Origin: a virus
IMG/VR virus record: IMGVR_UViG_3300043409_000472
Coordinates: 1-21,784 of that record
DNA: 21,784 bases
Reading direction: 5' to 3' (one strand)
Numbering within the stretch: position 1 is the stretch's first letter; the number at the start of each line of letters is the position of its first letter. The notes below the pieces were generated by a model, which saw nothing but the letters and a program-made list of their open reading frames with translations, did no database searches and was not told the DNA's origin. Shown here one piece after another: positions 1 through 8,608 of this stretch. The position numbers were made by a program, and so were the translations under genes.

Positions 1-611
1 ATAGTCGTGATAAATTACCCAATGGTGGCGATGTTAGAAATGTGAATGAAGATTATAAAAGAATTACAGATATTAGTATTCCAGTAGCATACGATTACAT
101 GGATAGAATCCGCAATGGTATGTTATCATCAAGACAGATTATGTATGATGTTACAAAGAAAACATATTCAGTTAAAAACTATAATATGTTTCAAAGATTT
201 GATCAGCAAAAACATCTAAACAAATATCCAATCAATTCTGATAGAGCTATTTTTAGATCAAACTCCACTCTTATTAATTACCCTAAAGACTACGGTAATT
301 TTAATGGGTTTGGAGATGTCACTAATTCAAAGACTTTTCAAGAACGAGCATCTTTAATGAAATTGGCAGAAGCCAATAAAATTAGCATCACAGTTCCAGG
401 AAGAACTGATTACACTGTTGGACAAAAAGTTGGTGTGGTGTTAAATAGAATAGAACCATTATCTCCAAAAGATAAAGATATCACTGACAAAATGTTTTCA
501 GGGTATTATATTATTGCTGCCATCAATCATTATGTAGACAGAGAAAAACATGAGTGTTATATGGAACTAATTAAAGAATCATCTCAGATGGATATGAATA
601 GGAACAAATAA
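1..611 (+). CDS. Baseplate hub protein (gp27-like), 3' part
   Basis: The frame is open from the window edge through to the TAA at 609-611, so this is the C-terminal part of a longer protein; the GTG at 42 is an internal codon. The last 80 residues have the pattern of hub proteins of the gp27/gpD type: a beta-rich stretch containing TVPGRTDYTVGQKVGVV, then SGYYIIAAINHYVDRE and a closing YMELIKES. In that family the segment reads roughly 'G-x-Y-hydrophobic-x-x-V-x-H ... y-x-x-x-L-E-L'. The hub forms the trimeric ring on which the gp5 spike sits, and the next gene, coupled by TAATG at 609-613, is gp5-like, which fits. The assignment rests on C-terminal pattern and neighbourhood only. Another hub or tail protein is possible. 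Confidence 0.68.
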   Translation, partial: SRDKLPNGGDVRNVNEDYKRITDISIPVAYDYMDRIRNGMLSSRQIMYDVTKKTYSVKNYNMFQRFDQQKHLNKYPINSDRAIFRSNSTLINYPKDYGNFNGFGDVTNSKTFQERASLMKLAEANKISITVPGRTDYTVGQKVGVVLNRIEPLSPKDKDITDKMFSGYYIIAAINHYVDREKHECYMELIKESSQMDMNRNK

Positions 612-3600
612 TGAATTTTCACTATGGTGTCGTAGAAAATAGAAGTGATCCATTAAAACTTGGTCGTTGTCAAGTCCGAGTAGTTGGATTACACACTCAC
701 GATAAATCACAGCTTCCTACTGCAGATTTGCCATGGGCACACCCAATGCAGTCAGTTACTTCTGCTGCAATGAATGGTATTGGATCATCTCCGATTGGTC
801 CAGTTGAAGGCACTTCCGTAATTATCATATTTGCTGATGACGATAATCAACAACCAATTATGATTGGTACTGTTGGTGGTATTCCTTCTGCGCCAGCACC
901 GATTGATCAAGAAGATGACGCACCTATCGGTTCTGGTGGTAAAATTGAAAACCTAGAACTAAGAACTATTCCTGGTCCAACAAATGGAACACAATTAACT
1001 TTTTACGATAAAGATACTGGATCAACTACTTTAACCAAAGATTTAAAAGCCAATATGAAAGTATTGGCATTTGGTCTTCCATCTGATACCTTTATTGTTT
1101 CTGTTGATAGCGGAACTAGAATTACAGTAAGTAATGCAGTTGTAAACTATCAAGAGAATATTGTAAAGTTTCAAGCTGCACCAACAAACCTTGCTGCTGT
1201 TGCAGAAAGTAAAGTTACTAATCTTGTTACCAGCGATGGGACTCCAGTAGTTACAGGCACTAGTGCAAATCCTGTGAAAGCTACAGCTAGTAATGTATCA
1301 ATCCCTACTATACCTCCAGCGAAGTCCTCAAGTAATCCAAACAAATCATCAGAAGGTATTAAAGCATTAATTGCAGCTTGTGATAAAGTTGGATTAACCA
1401 CTAAAGAACAGAAGTGCGCATTGCTTGGTATTGCTGGTGGTGAGAGCACTTGGATTCCTCAGTTAGAAGCATACAATTATTCTGAGGCTCGTCTTAAAAC
1501 AATTTATTCATTTGCCACTCCAGAAGATATTGCTAAGTATGCTAATGCTCAAAAACGAGGATTAACAAGAGCAGAATTTTTCTCATGGGCATATGGTCCA
1601 ACAAAACGAGGAAAGGGATTCCTTGGTAATCAAACAGATGCAGATGGTGGTAAGTATTTTGGTCGTGGATTTATTCAACTAACTGGTAAATCAAACTACA
1701 CAAGATATCAAAAACTCGCCAATGCCATGGGATTGAATCTTGACATTGTCAATAATCCAGACTCACTTGACGCTGACATTAATGTATCAGCGTTGGTTGC
1801 TGCATTGTATATTAAAGACAGAGTACCAAAGGGTGTTAATACTAATGACCATCCTGGATATTTTCTTGCAGCAAAACAAGCAGTCGGTGTAAACTCACCT
1901 GACATTTCAGCAAGAAAGAAATCATACTACGAATATTTCTACGGACAGTCACCAGATGTTGGTGCTCCAGAGAAAGATGCAAATCCACCGATTCCAGACA
2001 AACCACCAGTAGGTATTGTTACAACACCACAACCATCTCCTGAATCTATCAGTAGTGGTTCTGGCACCACTGGATTTAGAGATCCAAATAACAAGTATCC
2101 TCTAAAGGAATACATTGGAGAGCCAGATACAAATCGTCTTGCTCGTGGTATTATTGAAGGCACAGTTATTAAAAAGAAAGATGCCATCCGTAAGTTAGGT
2201 GTGCCAAAAGCACTTGACAATGGAACATGGGATCAACCAGAAGCACCATATGGAGCAAAGTATCCGTTTAATAAAGTGCTTGAAACAGAATCTGGTCACC
2301 TACAAGAATTTGATGATACTCCAGGATATGAAAGAATAAACACTTACCATAGATCAGGCACATTTAGTGAAATTGATCCAAACGGAACACAGGTAAATTT
2401 CATTGTTGGAGATAACTTTGTTGTCATGGAAAGAAATGGTTGTTTATCAGTAGCTGGTGAATTAAACATTACCGTAAGTGGCAATGCAAACATCTATGCT
2501 CGAACAGATGCCAATATTCAAGTTGAACAAAATGCTACCCTTACTGTTGGACAAAATCTAGACATCGGTGTTGCCAATGACATCTACATGTCTGCAGGTG
2601 GCGACATCCTCATTAAAGCAGTTGGTGATATTGATATTCAAGCTGCAAATATTAACCAAAGAGCAGACACTAATTATGCTGTGAATGGTGCTGCAGTTTC
2701 AGTTGCTGCAGATGAAGGATTTAATCTATTTGGTGCCACAGTTAATCTTCAATCAAGTGGTAGTATGGATATCCTTGCAGGTGGAACATTATCCGCAGAT
2801 TATGCTGAAGGTCAATTTGGTAATGGTGCAGCTGGTAGCGAAACTATTGTTACACCTGAGGTAGACTTAACTCCTCCACCAGTGGGTAATCCAATATCTC
2901 CAGTTGTTCCTTTTGCTATTCCTCCAGAAAGACAGTTTGAAGAAAAAACTGTTGCTGAAACTCCAGATGACTTTGACACACCAGAGGGTCGTGCAGCATC
3001 TGCAGAAACTAGTAGAAAAGAAGGTGTTGTTGGTGCGCCAATACCAGTTGCCACAGAAGAAGCACCAAAACCATCAGGTGGTTCTACCACGACAGTTCCA
3101 GTTAGTTGCGATATTATTTACGCATCTAAAGAGTTTACAAATGACTTTAGAATGTCACAGAACTTTACTCTTGGGATGTTAATGGATGGTGGTGTTGGTG
3201 GTAAACATAAACTTGTTGACCAAATGCTTAAAGATAGTAGAGAAGCACCAGAAAGATTATACAAGGCTCAGGAAATTGTATGTAATCTGGCTCTAACATG
3301 TCAGAATCTTCTTGAGCCAGCAGTAAATGTTCTTCCAGGTGGTATTGGTGGATATAAGAAACAGTGGAAGATTAATTCAGGTTATCGTTTAAAGGGTGTT
3401 GTTGCTAATGAGTCACCAACATCAGACCACTGTAAAGGACAAGCATTGGATATTGGTATTATGCTTCCAGACAAATATGGCAAAACATACGAGTTTATTC
3501 AACAACTTGAAAAGATCCTTCCATATGACCAGTTAATTTTAGAGTATCGTTTCCCAGAATCTTGCTGGATCCATGTGTCCTTTAAATCAAAAGGTGGAAG

Positions 3601-3706
3601 AAAACAAGCATTCACTATGGTAAATGATAAAGTTTATAAACGAGATTCAAAAGGTATTCCTTCTGGATTCGTATTGTTAGACACTATACCTCCGAAAGCA
3701 GCGTAA
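611..3706 (+). CDS. gp5-like baseplate spike with GH19 and M15-type lytic domains
   Basis: This protein is the central spike that punctures the host envelope and digests peptidoglycan. It has 1031 residues against 575 in T4 gp5. Residues 1-95 form the OB-fold that docks on the hub (HYGVVENRSDPLKLGRCQVRV, then EGTSVIIIFADDDNQQPIMIG). Residues 110-190 are an extra beta-rich segment. Residues 245-445 look like a GH19 chitinase/endolysin domain, with a likely catalytic Glu278 in GGEST and the signature YFGRGFIQLTGKSNY at 349-363. Residues 480-740 match the gp5/VgrG C-terminal beta-helix, with short repeats such as GGDILIKAVGDIDIQAAN. After a Pro-rich linker, residues 830-1010 resemble an M15-type peptidase, with likely zinc ligands His940 and Asp947 (SDHCKGQALDIG) and His988 (WIHVSF). 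T4 carries a lysozyme in the middle instead. The gene starts and ends in TAATG junctions. Confidence 0.93.
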   Translation: MNFHYGVVENRSDPLKLGRCQVRVVGLHTHDKSQLPTADLPWAHPMQSVTSAAMNGIGSSPIGPVEGTSVIIIFADDDNQQPIMIGTVGGIPSAPAPIDQEDDAPIGSGGKIENLELRTIPGPTNGTQLTFYDKDTGSTTLTKDLKANMKVLAFGLPSDTFIVSVDSGTRITVSNAVVNYQENIVKFQAAPTNLAAVAESKVTNLVTSDGTPVVTGTSANPVKATASNVSIPTIPPAKSSSNPNKSSEGIKALIAACDKVGLTTKEQKCALLGIAGGESTWIPQLEAYNYSEARLKTIYSFATPEDIAKYANAQKRGLTRAEFFSWAYGPTKRGKGFLGNQTDADGGKYFGRGFIQLTGKSNYTRYQKLANAMGLNLDIVNNPDSLDADINVSALVAALYIKDRVPKGVNTNDHPGYFLAAKQAVGVNSPDISARKKSYYEYFYGQSPDVGAPEKDANPPIPDKPPVGIVTTPQPSPESISSGSGTTGFRDPNNKYPLKEYIGEPDTNRLARGIIEGTVIKKKDAIRKLGVPKALDNGTWDQPEAPYGAKYPFNKVLETESGHLQEFDDTPGYERINTYHRSGTFSEIDPNGTQVNFIVGDNFVVMERNGCLSVAGELNITVSGNANIYARTDANIQVEQNATLTVGQNLDIGVANDIYMSAGGDILIKAVGDIDIQAANINQRADTNYAVNGAAVSVAADEGFNLFGATVNLQSSGSMDILAGGTLSADYAEGQFGNGAAGSETIVTPEVDLTPPPVGNPISPVVPFAIPPERQFEEKTVAETPDDFDTPEGRAASAETSRKEGVVGAPIPVATEEAPKPSGGSTTTVPVSCDIIYASKEFTNDFRMSQNFTLGMLMDGGVGGKHKLVDQMLKDSREAPERLYKAQEIVCNLALTCQNLLEPAVNVLPGGIGGYKKQWKINSGYRLKGVVANESPTSDHCKGQALDIGIMLPDKYGKTYEFIQQLEKILPYDQLILEYRFPESCWIHVSFKSKGGRKQAFTMVNDKVYKRDSKGIPSGFVLLDTIPPKAA

Positions 3707-4173
3707 TGCCTTGGACTCCTTCTACTACTGCTTTGAAGACTGTGGATCAGTTGTCTGTTTATACTAGCTATTCGCAGTCATTTTCTTATGTTGATCCAGA
3801 TCCATTAACTGATTACGCAGTTACTGGAATCACTACAGATAAACCTAATGCTCTAATGACTGTTGGTACTAATAGTATTTCTGGACAGTATGACGCAGAA
3901 TTCCATGGCGGAAGCATTATCACCTATTTGACTAAAGATAAAACATATAATACTGTTACTAATTTTAATGATATTGCAAATTCGTATGAGATATGTTCTT
4001 TTACTGCACCAACTGTACAAACTGTGACTTATAGTTATACTGTTACTGCTAAAGATAACAATGATATTGGTCCAGATGTACAACAGACTTATACTGTTGT
4101 TTCTACATTTAACTGGGATACAGGTAAGACTGCTTTAATAAATGCCATTGCGCAAACAAGGATTGGAAGATAA
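3706..4173 (+). CDS. Unknown 155-residue protein between spike and PAAR tip
   Basis: I do not recognise this family. The protein is rich in Thr, Ser, Tyr and Val and looks beta-structured, for example QTVTYSYTVTAKDNND near residues 106-121. It has no signal peptide, no membrane segment and a single cysteine. It begins MPWTPSTTALKTVDQ and ends in a short amphipathic stretch, KTALINAIAQTRIGR. Its ATG overlaps the spike stop codon (TAATG) and its own stop overlaps the PAAR start in the same way. It is therefore almost certainly co-translated with the needle proteins and is probably a small baseplate or spike component. That role is inferred from position only. Confidence 0.8.
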   Translation: MPWTPSTTALKTVDQLSVYTSYSQSFSYVDPDPLTDYAVTGITTDKPNALMTVGTNSISGQYDAEFHGGSIITYLTKDKTYNTVTNFNDIANSYEICSFTAPTVQTVTYSYTVTAKDNNDIGPDVQQTYTVVSTFNWDTGKTALINAIAQTRIGR

Positions 4174-4475
4174 TGCCTGCCGTAGCAACAATCGGAGATA
4201 AAAGCACAGGGCATGGGTGTTTTGCACCGACTGCACTTATAACTACCCCAGTGGCTAAAACCTATTTTAATGGTAAATTGGCTGGAGTTGTAGATTCTAA
4301 TTGTAAATTTGCAGCGCATTCTTGCGGGATTACTACACACAATTCTGATATCCGTATTCCCAGTAGTGGAGCGAGTAAGACTTACATTGAAGGTAAAAAA
4401 GCAGCTAGAATTGGAGATAGTATCCAATGTGGTGATGCAATAGCACAAGGTTCTAATAACTCTTTCATAGAATAA
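4173..4475 (+). CDS. PAAR-domain spike tip protein (gp5.4-like)
   Basis: PAAR proteins form a small metal-stabilised cone that caps the gp5 or VgrG needle and sharpens it. The 100-residue protein is one PAAR domain. It has an N-terminal GHGC (His14, Cys16), a central HSCG with His49 and Cys51, then His56 and a late QCGD Cys86, which are the likely metal ligands. The repeated turns YFNGKLAGVVD and YIEGKKAARIGD are typical of the fold. The length matches T4 gp5.4 and other stand-alone PAAR proteins. The gene lies two genes after the spike, and its start is coupled to the unknown upstream gene through TAATG. The domain call is secure; the exact metal ligands are inferred. Confidence 0.93.
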   Translation: MPAVATIGDKSTGHGCFAPTALITTPVAKTYFNGKLAGVVDSNCKFAAHSCGITTHNSDIRIPSSGASKTYIEGKKAARIGDSIQCGDAIAQGSNNSFIE

Positions 4476-4483
4476 CCTAAATA
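4476..4483 (+). promoter_or_regulatory. Possible late-promoter box CCTAAATA before gp25
   Basis: The 14-base gap between the PAAR stop and the gp25 ATG contains CCTAAATA, similar to the T4-type late promoter core TATAAATA. It ends only six bases before the ATG at 4490, so a transcript from it would be leaderless or nearly so. In AT-rich DNA this may be chance. Confidence 0.25.
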
Positions 4484-4489
4484 AACGAT

Positions 4490-4882
4490 ATGGCACGAAA
4501 CACAAGAATATTCTCGGATTTAGACCTTACCTTCACTAAGCATCCAGTGACGAAGGATATAACTCGCCGATATGACGATGACGCTATTAAGCAGTCCGTC
4601 AAGAATTTGTTATTGACTCGAAATTTTGAGAGACCATTTCATAGTGAAATTGGTTCTCCAATTAGACAGTTGCTGTTCGATCTACCTGGACCAATGTTTA
4701 ATGTTATGCTTCAGCGAGCAGTCATCGATGTGATTAATAACTTTGAACCACGAGTTAATATTATTGATGTTAGGGTGGACGATTATTCCGATGCAAATGA
4801 AGTTTATGTAACTTTAGAATTTACAATAGTAAACACCGAGAGACCAATAACTCTCGAATTAGCGTTAGAGAGAACACGATAA
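4490..4882 (+). CDS. 25: Baseplate wedge protein gp25
   Basis: gp25 is a small, strongly conserved wedge component that sits at the inner baseplate and nucleates sheath assembly. It is related to T6SS TssE. This protein has 130 residues, against 132 in T4. It shows the family pattern: an N-terminal SDLDLTFTKHPVTKDI, the core AIKQSVKNLLLTRNFERPF, then SEIGSPIRQLLFDLPGP (compare the GERPF and G-x-x-L-R-x-L-L-F motifs of the family), and a C-terminal beta sheet. It sits directly before gp6, as in related phages. The ATG follows a 14-base gap with no clear Shine-Dalgarno sequence. Confidence 0.95.
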   Translation: MARNTRIFSDLDLTFTKHPVTKDITRRYDDDAIKQSVKNLLLTRNFERPFHSEIGSPIRQLLFDLPGPMFNVMLQRAVIDVINNFEPRVNIIDVRVDDYSDANEVYVTLEFTIVNTERPITLELALERTR

Positions 4883-6727
4883 ATGGCAATCACAACAAAC
4901 AGTAAAAGAATGAAGGTATCAGAGTTAGACTTTGATACCATTAAAACTAATCTTAAAACATTCCTAAAGGCACAAGCTGAATTTTCAGATTATGACTTTG
5001 AGGGATCTGGTCTTTCTGTTCTTATAGATTTACTGGCATATAACACTCACTACAATGGTGTTTATACTAACCTTGCTGTTAATGAAATGTTCCTTGACTC
5101 TGCCAGCAAGAGAGCGTCTGTAGTTTCTCTTTCAAAGATGCTTGGTTATACCCCAAGATCTGCAGTATGCGCAAGAGCCATTGTTAATGCAAGCATCGCT
5201 GCTCCAACTTCCAGCCCAGCTGTTGCAACATTAAATGCGCAACAACCATTCTTAACTTCTATTGATGGTGTGTCTTATGTTTTCTATAATTTAGAAGATG
5301 TGACCACTGCAAGAAGCACTGCTGGTAGTTACACTTTTTCTAACTTAACACTCGTTGAAGGCACTCCGCTATCATTTAAATATACTGTGGCAACTGGTGT
5401 TCGTTATATTATACCAAATGCAAATATTGATATTTCTACTTTGTCTATTGAAGTTCAAGAATCTTCAACCTCAGACATATATGAAACATTTACAAGAGCA
5501 GAAGATTTAACATCGGTGAATGATACTACAAAAGTATATTTCTTAAAAGAAATTGATGATGGTCTTTATGAGATCACTTTTGGTGATGGAGTTCTTGGTA
5601 CTGCAGTGAGTAATGGTAATGTAGTAACAATCAATTATTTTGTTTCTAGTTTAGAAGCACCAAATTCTGCCAACATTTTTACATATAATGGTTCATCAGT
5701 GTTGGGTAGTAATCTTTCAGTGACTACTGTTAGTCCTGCGATAAATGGTTCTGCTTCAGAAGATCTGGATTCAATTAAATTTAATGCACCACGATTATTT
5801 GCTGCACAAAATCGTGCTGTTACACCTGACGACTACAAAGCATTAATTTATAGTAAATTTCCTGCTGCACAAACAGTGTCAGTTTGGGGTGGTGAAGATA
5901 ATAATCCTCCAGTTTATGGAAAAACATTTATTTGTGTTAAACCAAAAGATGCCAGTAAATTAACTAACCAACAAAAAGAATTAATATCAACTGAAATTCT
6001 TAATCCACGAAGTGTGGTTTCTATTACTCCAGAAATTGTTGATCCAGAGTATTTTAATATTAAAGTTACAACATTCGTTCACTATAATCCTAAAGAAACA
6101 AGTAAGACTGCAGCACAAATTGAAACAATTGTTAAAAATGCTATTCTTGCTTATGATACAAATGAACTACAGAAATTTGATGGTATGCTTCGTTATACAA
6201 AACTAACAGGCATTATTGATCAATCAGATTCTTCTATTATTAATAACATTACTCGATTAATGGTTCGTCACCCACATACTCCACAGTATGGTGTTAATGC
6301 TCAATATGTTTTAAATTTAATTAATCCTATTTCTCAGGATGGTGGTAAACAAGGTGAGGTTTTTGCTTCAACGGGATTCTATGTTCCAGGTAGCATTCAA
6401 GTTCATTATCTTGATGATGATTCTGTGGGTAACATTCGTTTATATTATCTAAATTCAAGCCTAGAAAAAGTATTTGTTAACAGAACACAAGGAACTATTG
6501 ACTATGAAAAAGGATTAATCCTTGTTAATGCATTAAATATTACATCTTTAGAAGGTGCATTTTTTGAATGGCAAGTTAAACCAGAATCATATGACATTGT
6601 ATCAGCATTAAATCAAATTGTGCAAATCGATTCAACACTGTTGGATGTTACTGCCATCGCAGACAATACTGCAAATGGCGATCTCGGTGCTGGGTACAAT
6701 TATCAGTTCAACTCAATTAGATCATAA
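4883..6727 (+). CDS. 6: Baseplate wedge protein gp6
   Basis: gp6 forms the dodecameric inner ring that ties the baseplate wedges together. The protein has 614 residues, against 660 in T4. It begins with the family's N-terminal helical region: LDFDTIKTNLKTFLKAQ, then DYDFEGSGLSVLIDLLAYNT and NEMFLDSASKRASVVSLSK. The middle holds a baseplate-J-like segment, visible at ITFGDGVLGTAVSNG and TPDDYKALIYSKFPAAQTVS. The ATG directly follows the gp25 stop (TAAATG), and the gene ends in a TAATG junction with the next wedge gene. Codon use looks like the neighbours, and there is no sign of disruption. Confidence 0.95.
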   Translation: MAITTNSKRMKVSELDFDTIKTNLKTFLKAQAEFSDYDFEGSGLSVLIDLLAYNTHYNGVYTNLAVNEMFLDSASKRASVVSLSKMLGYTPRSAVCARAIVNASIAAPTSSPAVATLNAQQPFLTSIDGVSYVFYNLEDVTTARSTAGSYTFSNLTLVEGTPLSFKYTVATGVRYIIPNANIDISTLSIEVQESSTSDIYETFTRAEDLTSVNDTTKVYFLKEIDDGLYEITFGDGVLGTAVSNGNVVTINYFVSSLEAPNSANIFTYNGSSVLGSNLSVTTVSPAINGSASEDLDSIKFNAPRLFAAQNRAVTPDDYKALIYSKFPAAQTVSVWGGEDNNPPVYGKTFICVKPKDASKLTNQQKELISTEILNPRSVVSITPEIVDPEYFNIKVTTFVHYNPKETSKTAAQIETIVKNAILAYDTNELQKFDGMLRYTKLTGIIDQSDSSIINNITRLMVRHPHTPQYGVNAQYVLNLINPISQDGGKQGEVFASTGFYVPGSIQVHYLDDDSVGNIRLYYLNSSLEKVFVNRTQGTIDYEKGLILVNALNITSLEGAFFEWQVKPESYDIVSALNQIVQIDSTLLDVTAIADNTANGDLGAGYNYQFNSIRS

Positions 6728-8589
6728 TGTCAAGAACTCAATTATCATCTGTTGTTTCTAGACAGATCCCTGAATTCATAAGGGAAGACTATCCAACATT
6801 TGTTGCTTTCGTAGAAGCATACTATGAATATTTGCAAGAGCAGGGAGTAGATCTTTCTACTGCTCGAGATATTGATCAAACTCTAGACGAGTTTATTGTT
6901 GAATTTAAAAAAGAGCTAGCGCACAATCTGCCAAATGTAGTGGGTGATGAAAGATTTTTATTAACTCATATTAAAGATCAATACCTATCAAAAGGATCTG
7001 AAGCATCATATAAACTTTTGTTTAGATTACTATTTGGTAAAAAAGTACAATTAACATATCCAGGTACTCAGATGCTTCGTGCATCTGATGGTAGATGGAA
7101 CCAAGAAATTTCTGTTTTTGCTAAGGTTGATTTTGGTAACCCTCTTGATGTAGTTGGTAAATTAGTAGATATTCAAACAGCAACAAGACTAATTAGAGTT
7201 CTTGTTGACAGAAAAGAAGATCTAGTTGGTGAAGTAGATCGCATTGTTGCTCTTGGTGGCAACATTTATGAGTTTTATCTTGATAAAAAATTCTTTGGTG
7301 TTTTAAAACCAACAGATAAAATTAAATATAAAGATACATTCCAAGCTACTATTTTACCCGCAACACAAACACCAAAAATTACACAATCAGGAAAAAACTT
7401 CCGTATTGGTCAGGTGTTTGAAGTTCGATCTGGAACTGGAACTGGTGCTCTATTAAAAGTAACAGCAGTAGATGAAGACAATGGTATTAAATATGCAGAA
7501 TTTATTAAATTTGGTATCGGATATACTGCAGATTTTGCTGTAAACATATTAGCTTCTAACACTGTTAACGCTACCCAATTAGCAATTTCTAGTGCATCAT
7601 CTAGTAGATCTGGTGCACCACTAGAAGAAGGTGGAACAGGATCTATTGTTCAAACAATTGGCGATAGAACTTTAGGTTTTGATGAACAAGGTTATGTTAA
7701 CCTTGGAGACTATGTTACCTATGAATATGTTGATGGTACATATTCTGGTTCTATTATTCGTGAGTTTTCATTGAACTATAGAAATGCTCAAGTTGCTTCT
7801 GATGATCCAGCTATTATTGAGGTTAATCTTGGTGCTCTTGTAAAGTATCCAGGATACTTTACATCTAATGCAGGATTCTTGGATGACTCTATTTTTATTC
7901 AAGACAGTAAATATTATCAAGCATTTTCTTATGTTATAAGAATTGATGAAAGATTAGACTCATATAAATCAGCAGTTAAGACTATGCTGCATCCAGCTGG
8001 CATGGCACTGTTTGGTGAATACAATATTACCAATAATATTGATTTAAGTATTGAACTAGAATCTTTAGTTAAATCTCTGGGTATTGGTATTGAAGATATT
8101 TTTAGCGCAGCAGATACTGGAGGGGTGGCATTAACTTTTACAAAGGTTGCATCAGATTCAATAGACACACCATCAGATAGTTATATTGTAAGAGTTTTTA
8201 GTAAAGCACTGGATGACTCAATAGATACACCAACAGATAGTTTTGTACAGTTATTTGATAAAGCATTAAGCACTACATATGATGGAATGACCGATAGTAC
8301 TGCTGTATTTACTATTGGTAAAGGATTAACAGATACTAGCGTTGGAACATGGACTGATTCTATTAGTAACTTTGATATTACTAAACCATTATCAGATACT
8401 CCATTAATAACTGATATCCTTCGTTTAAGCACAGATAAATATCTGTATACAGAAGCCGATCCTGATATATTACCTACACAAGACCATGAAGGTTATGTGC
8501 AGTTAAATTCTTATTATGGGCAAGATTACATCATATTTGATGACGAATATTCAGTGGGTTCAAGAGAGTCCACTTTTAGCACTCTATAA
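6727..8589 (+). CDS. Baseplate wedge protein in the gp7 position
   Basis: By order this 620-residue protein sits where T4 has gp7, the wedge initiator between gp6 and gp8, but it is much shorter than T4 gp7 (1032 residues) and I see no direct similarity to it. Its N-terminus, SRQIPEFIREDYPTFVAF followed by VEAYYEYLQEQG, is a recurring opening of structural proteins in environmental T4-like phages, and RASDGRWNQEISVF near residues 117-130 is also typical. The middle is beta-rich with glycine turns (IGQVFEVRSGTGTGALLKV). The last 150 residues contain acidic Ser/Thr repeats, described separately. It is coupled to gp6 through TAATG. The structural role is well supported; the gp7 equivalence is positional. 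Confidence 0.72.
   Translation: MSRTQLSSVVSRQIPEFIREDYPTFVAFVEAYYEYLQEQGVDLSTARDIDQTLDEFIVEFKKELAHNLPNVVGDERFLLTHIKDQYLSKGSEASYKLLFRLLFGKKVQLTYPGTQMLRASDGRWNQEISVFAKVDFGNPLDVVGKLVDIQTATRLIRVLVDRKEDLVGEVDRIVALGGNIYEFYLDKKFFGVLKPTDKIKYKDTFQATILPATQTPKITQSGKNFRIGQVFEVRSGTGTGALLKVTAVDEDNGIKYAEFIKFGIGYTADFAVNILASNTVNATQLAISSASSSRSGAPLEEGGTGSIVQTIGDRTLGFDEQGYVNLGDYVTYEYVDGTYSGSIIREFSLNYRNAQVASDDPAIIEVNLGALVKYPGYFTSNAGFLDDSIFIQDSKYYQAFSYVIRIDERLDSYKSAVKTMLHPAGMALFGEYNITNNIDLSIELESLVKSLGIGIEDIFSAADTGGVALTFTKVASDSIDTPSDSYIVRVFSKALDDSIDTPTDSFVQLFDKALSTTYDGMTDSTAVFTIGKGLTDTSVGTWTDSISNFDITKPLSDTPLITDILRLSTDKYLYTEADPDILPTQDHEGYVQLNSYYGQDYIIFDDEYSVGSRESTFSTL
8131..8440 (+). repeat. Acidic Asp/Ser/Thr protein repeats at the end of the gp7-position gene
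   Basis: About five degenerate units of roughly 19-21 residues follow one another: FTKVASDSIDTPSDSYIVR, VFSKALDDSIDTPTDSFVQ, LFDKALSTTYDGMTDSTAV, FTIGKGLTDTSVGTWTDS and FDITKPLSDTPLITD. The shared pattern is an aromatic, a Lys-x-Leu, then a D-S/T-rich core. At the DNA level the first two units share near-identical stretches, which suggests tandem duplication. Confidence 0.8.
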
Positions 8590-8596
8590 AATTAAC

Positions 8597-8602
8597 AAGG
8601 AG
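8597..8602 (+). promoter_or_regulatory. Shine-Dalgarno AAGGAG that fixes the start at 8609
   Basis: AAGGAG lies six bases before the ATG at 8609. It is the clearest ribosome binding site in the window and selects this start over the in-frame ATG at 8516, which lies inside the preceding gene and lacks a comparable site. Confidence 0.85.
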
Positions 8603-8608
8603 ATTCCT

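Noticed and set aside
42-611. Complete 189-residue gene starting at GTG 42
   Set aside because: The frame is open upstream to the window edge with plausible protein sequence, so 42 is an internal codon of a truncated hub gene.
8585-8592. TATAAAAT as a late promoter before the small beta protein gene
   Set aside because: It overlaps the preceding stop codon, departs from TATAAATA at the last two bases, and such strings are common in AT-rich DNA.
8516-8608. Longer form of the small beta protein starting at ATG 8516
   Set aside because: It would overlap the preceding gene by 74 bases, while ATG 8609 has AAGGAG at ideal spacing and gives the family-like N-terminus.
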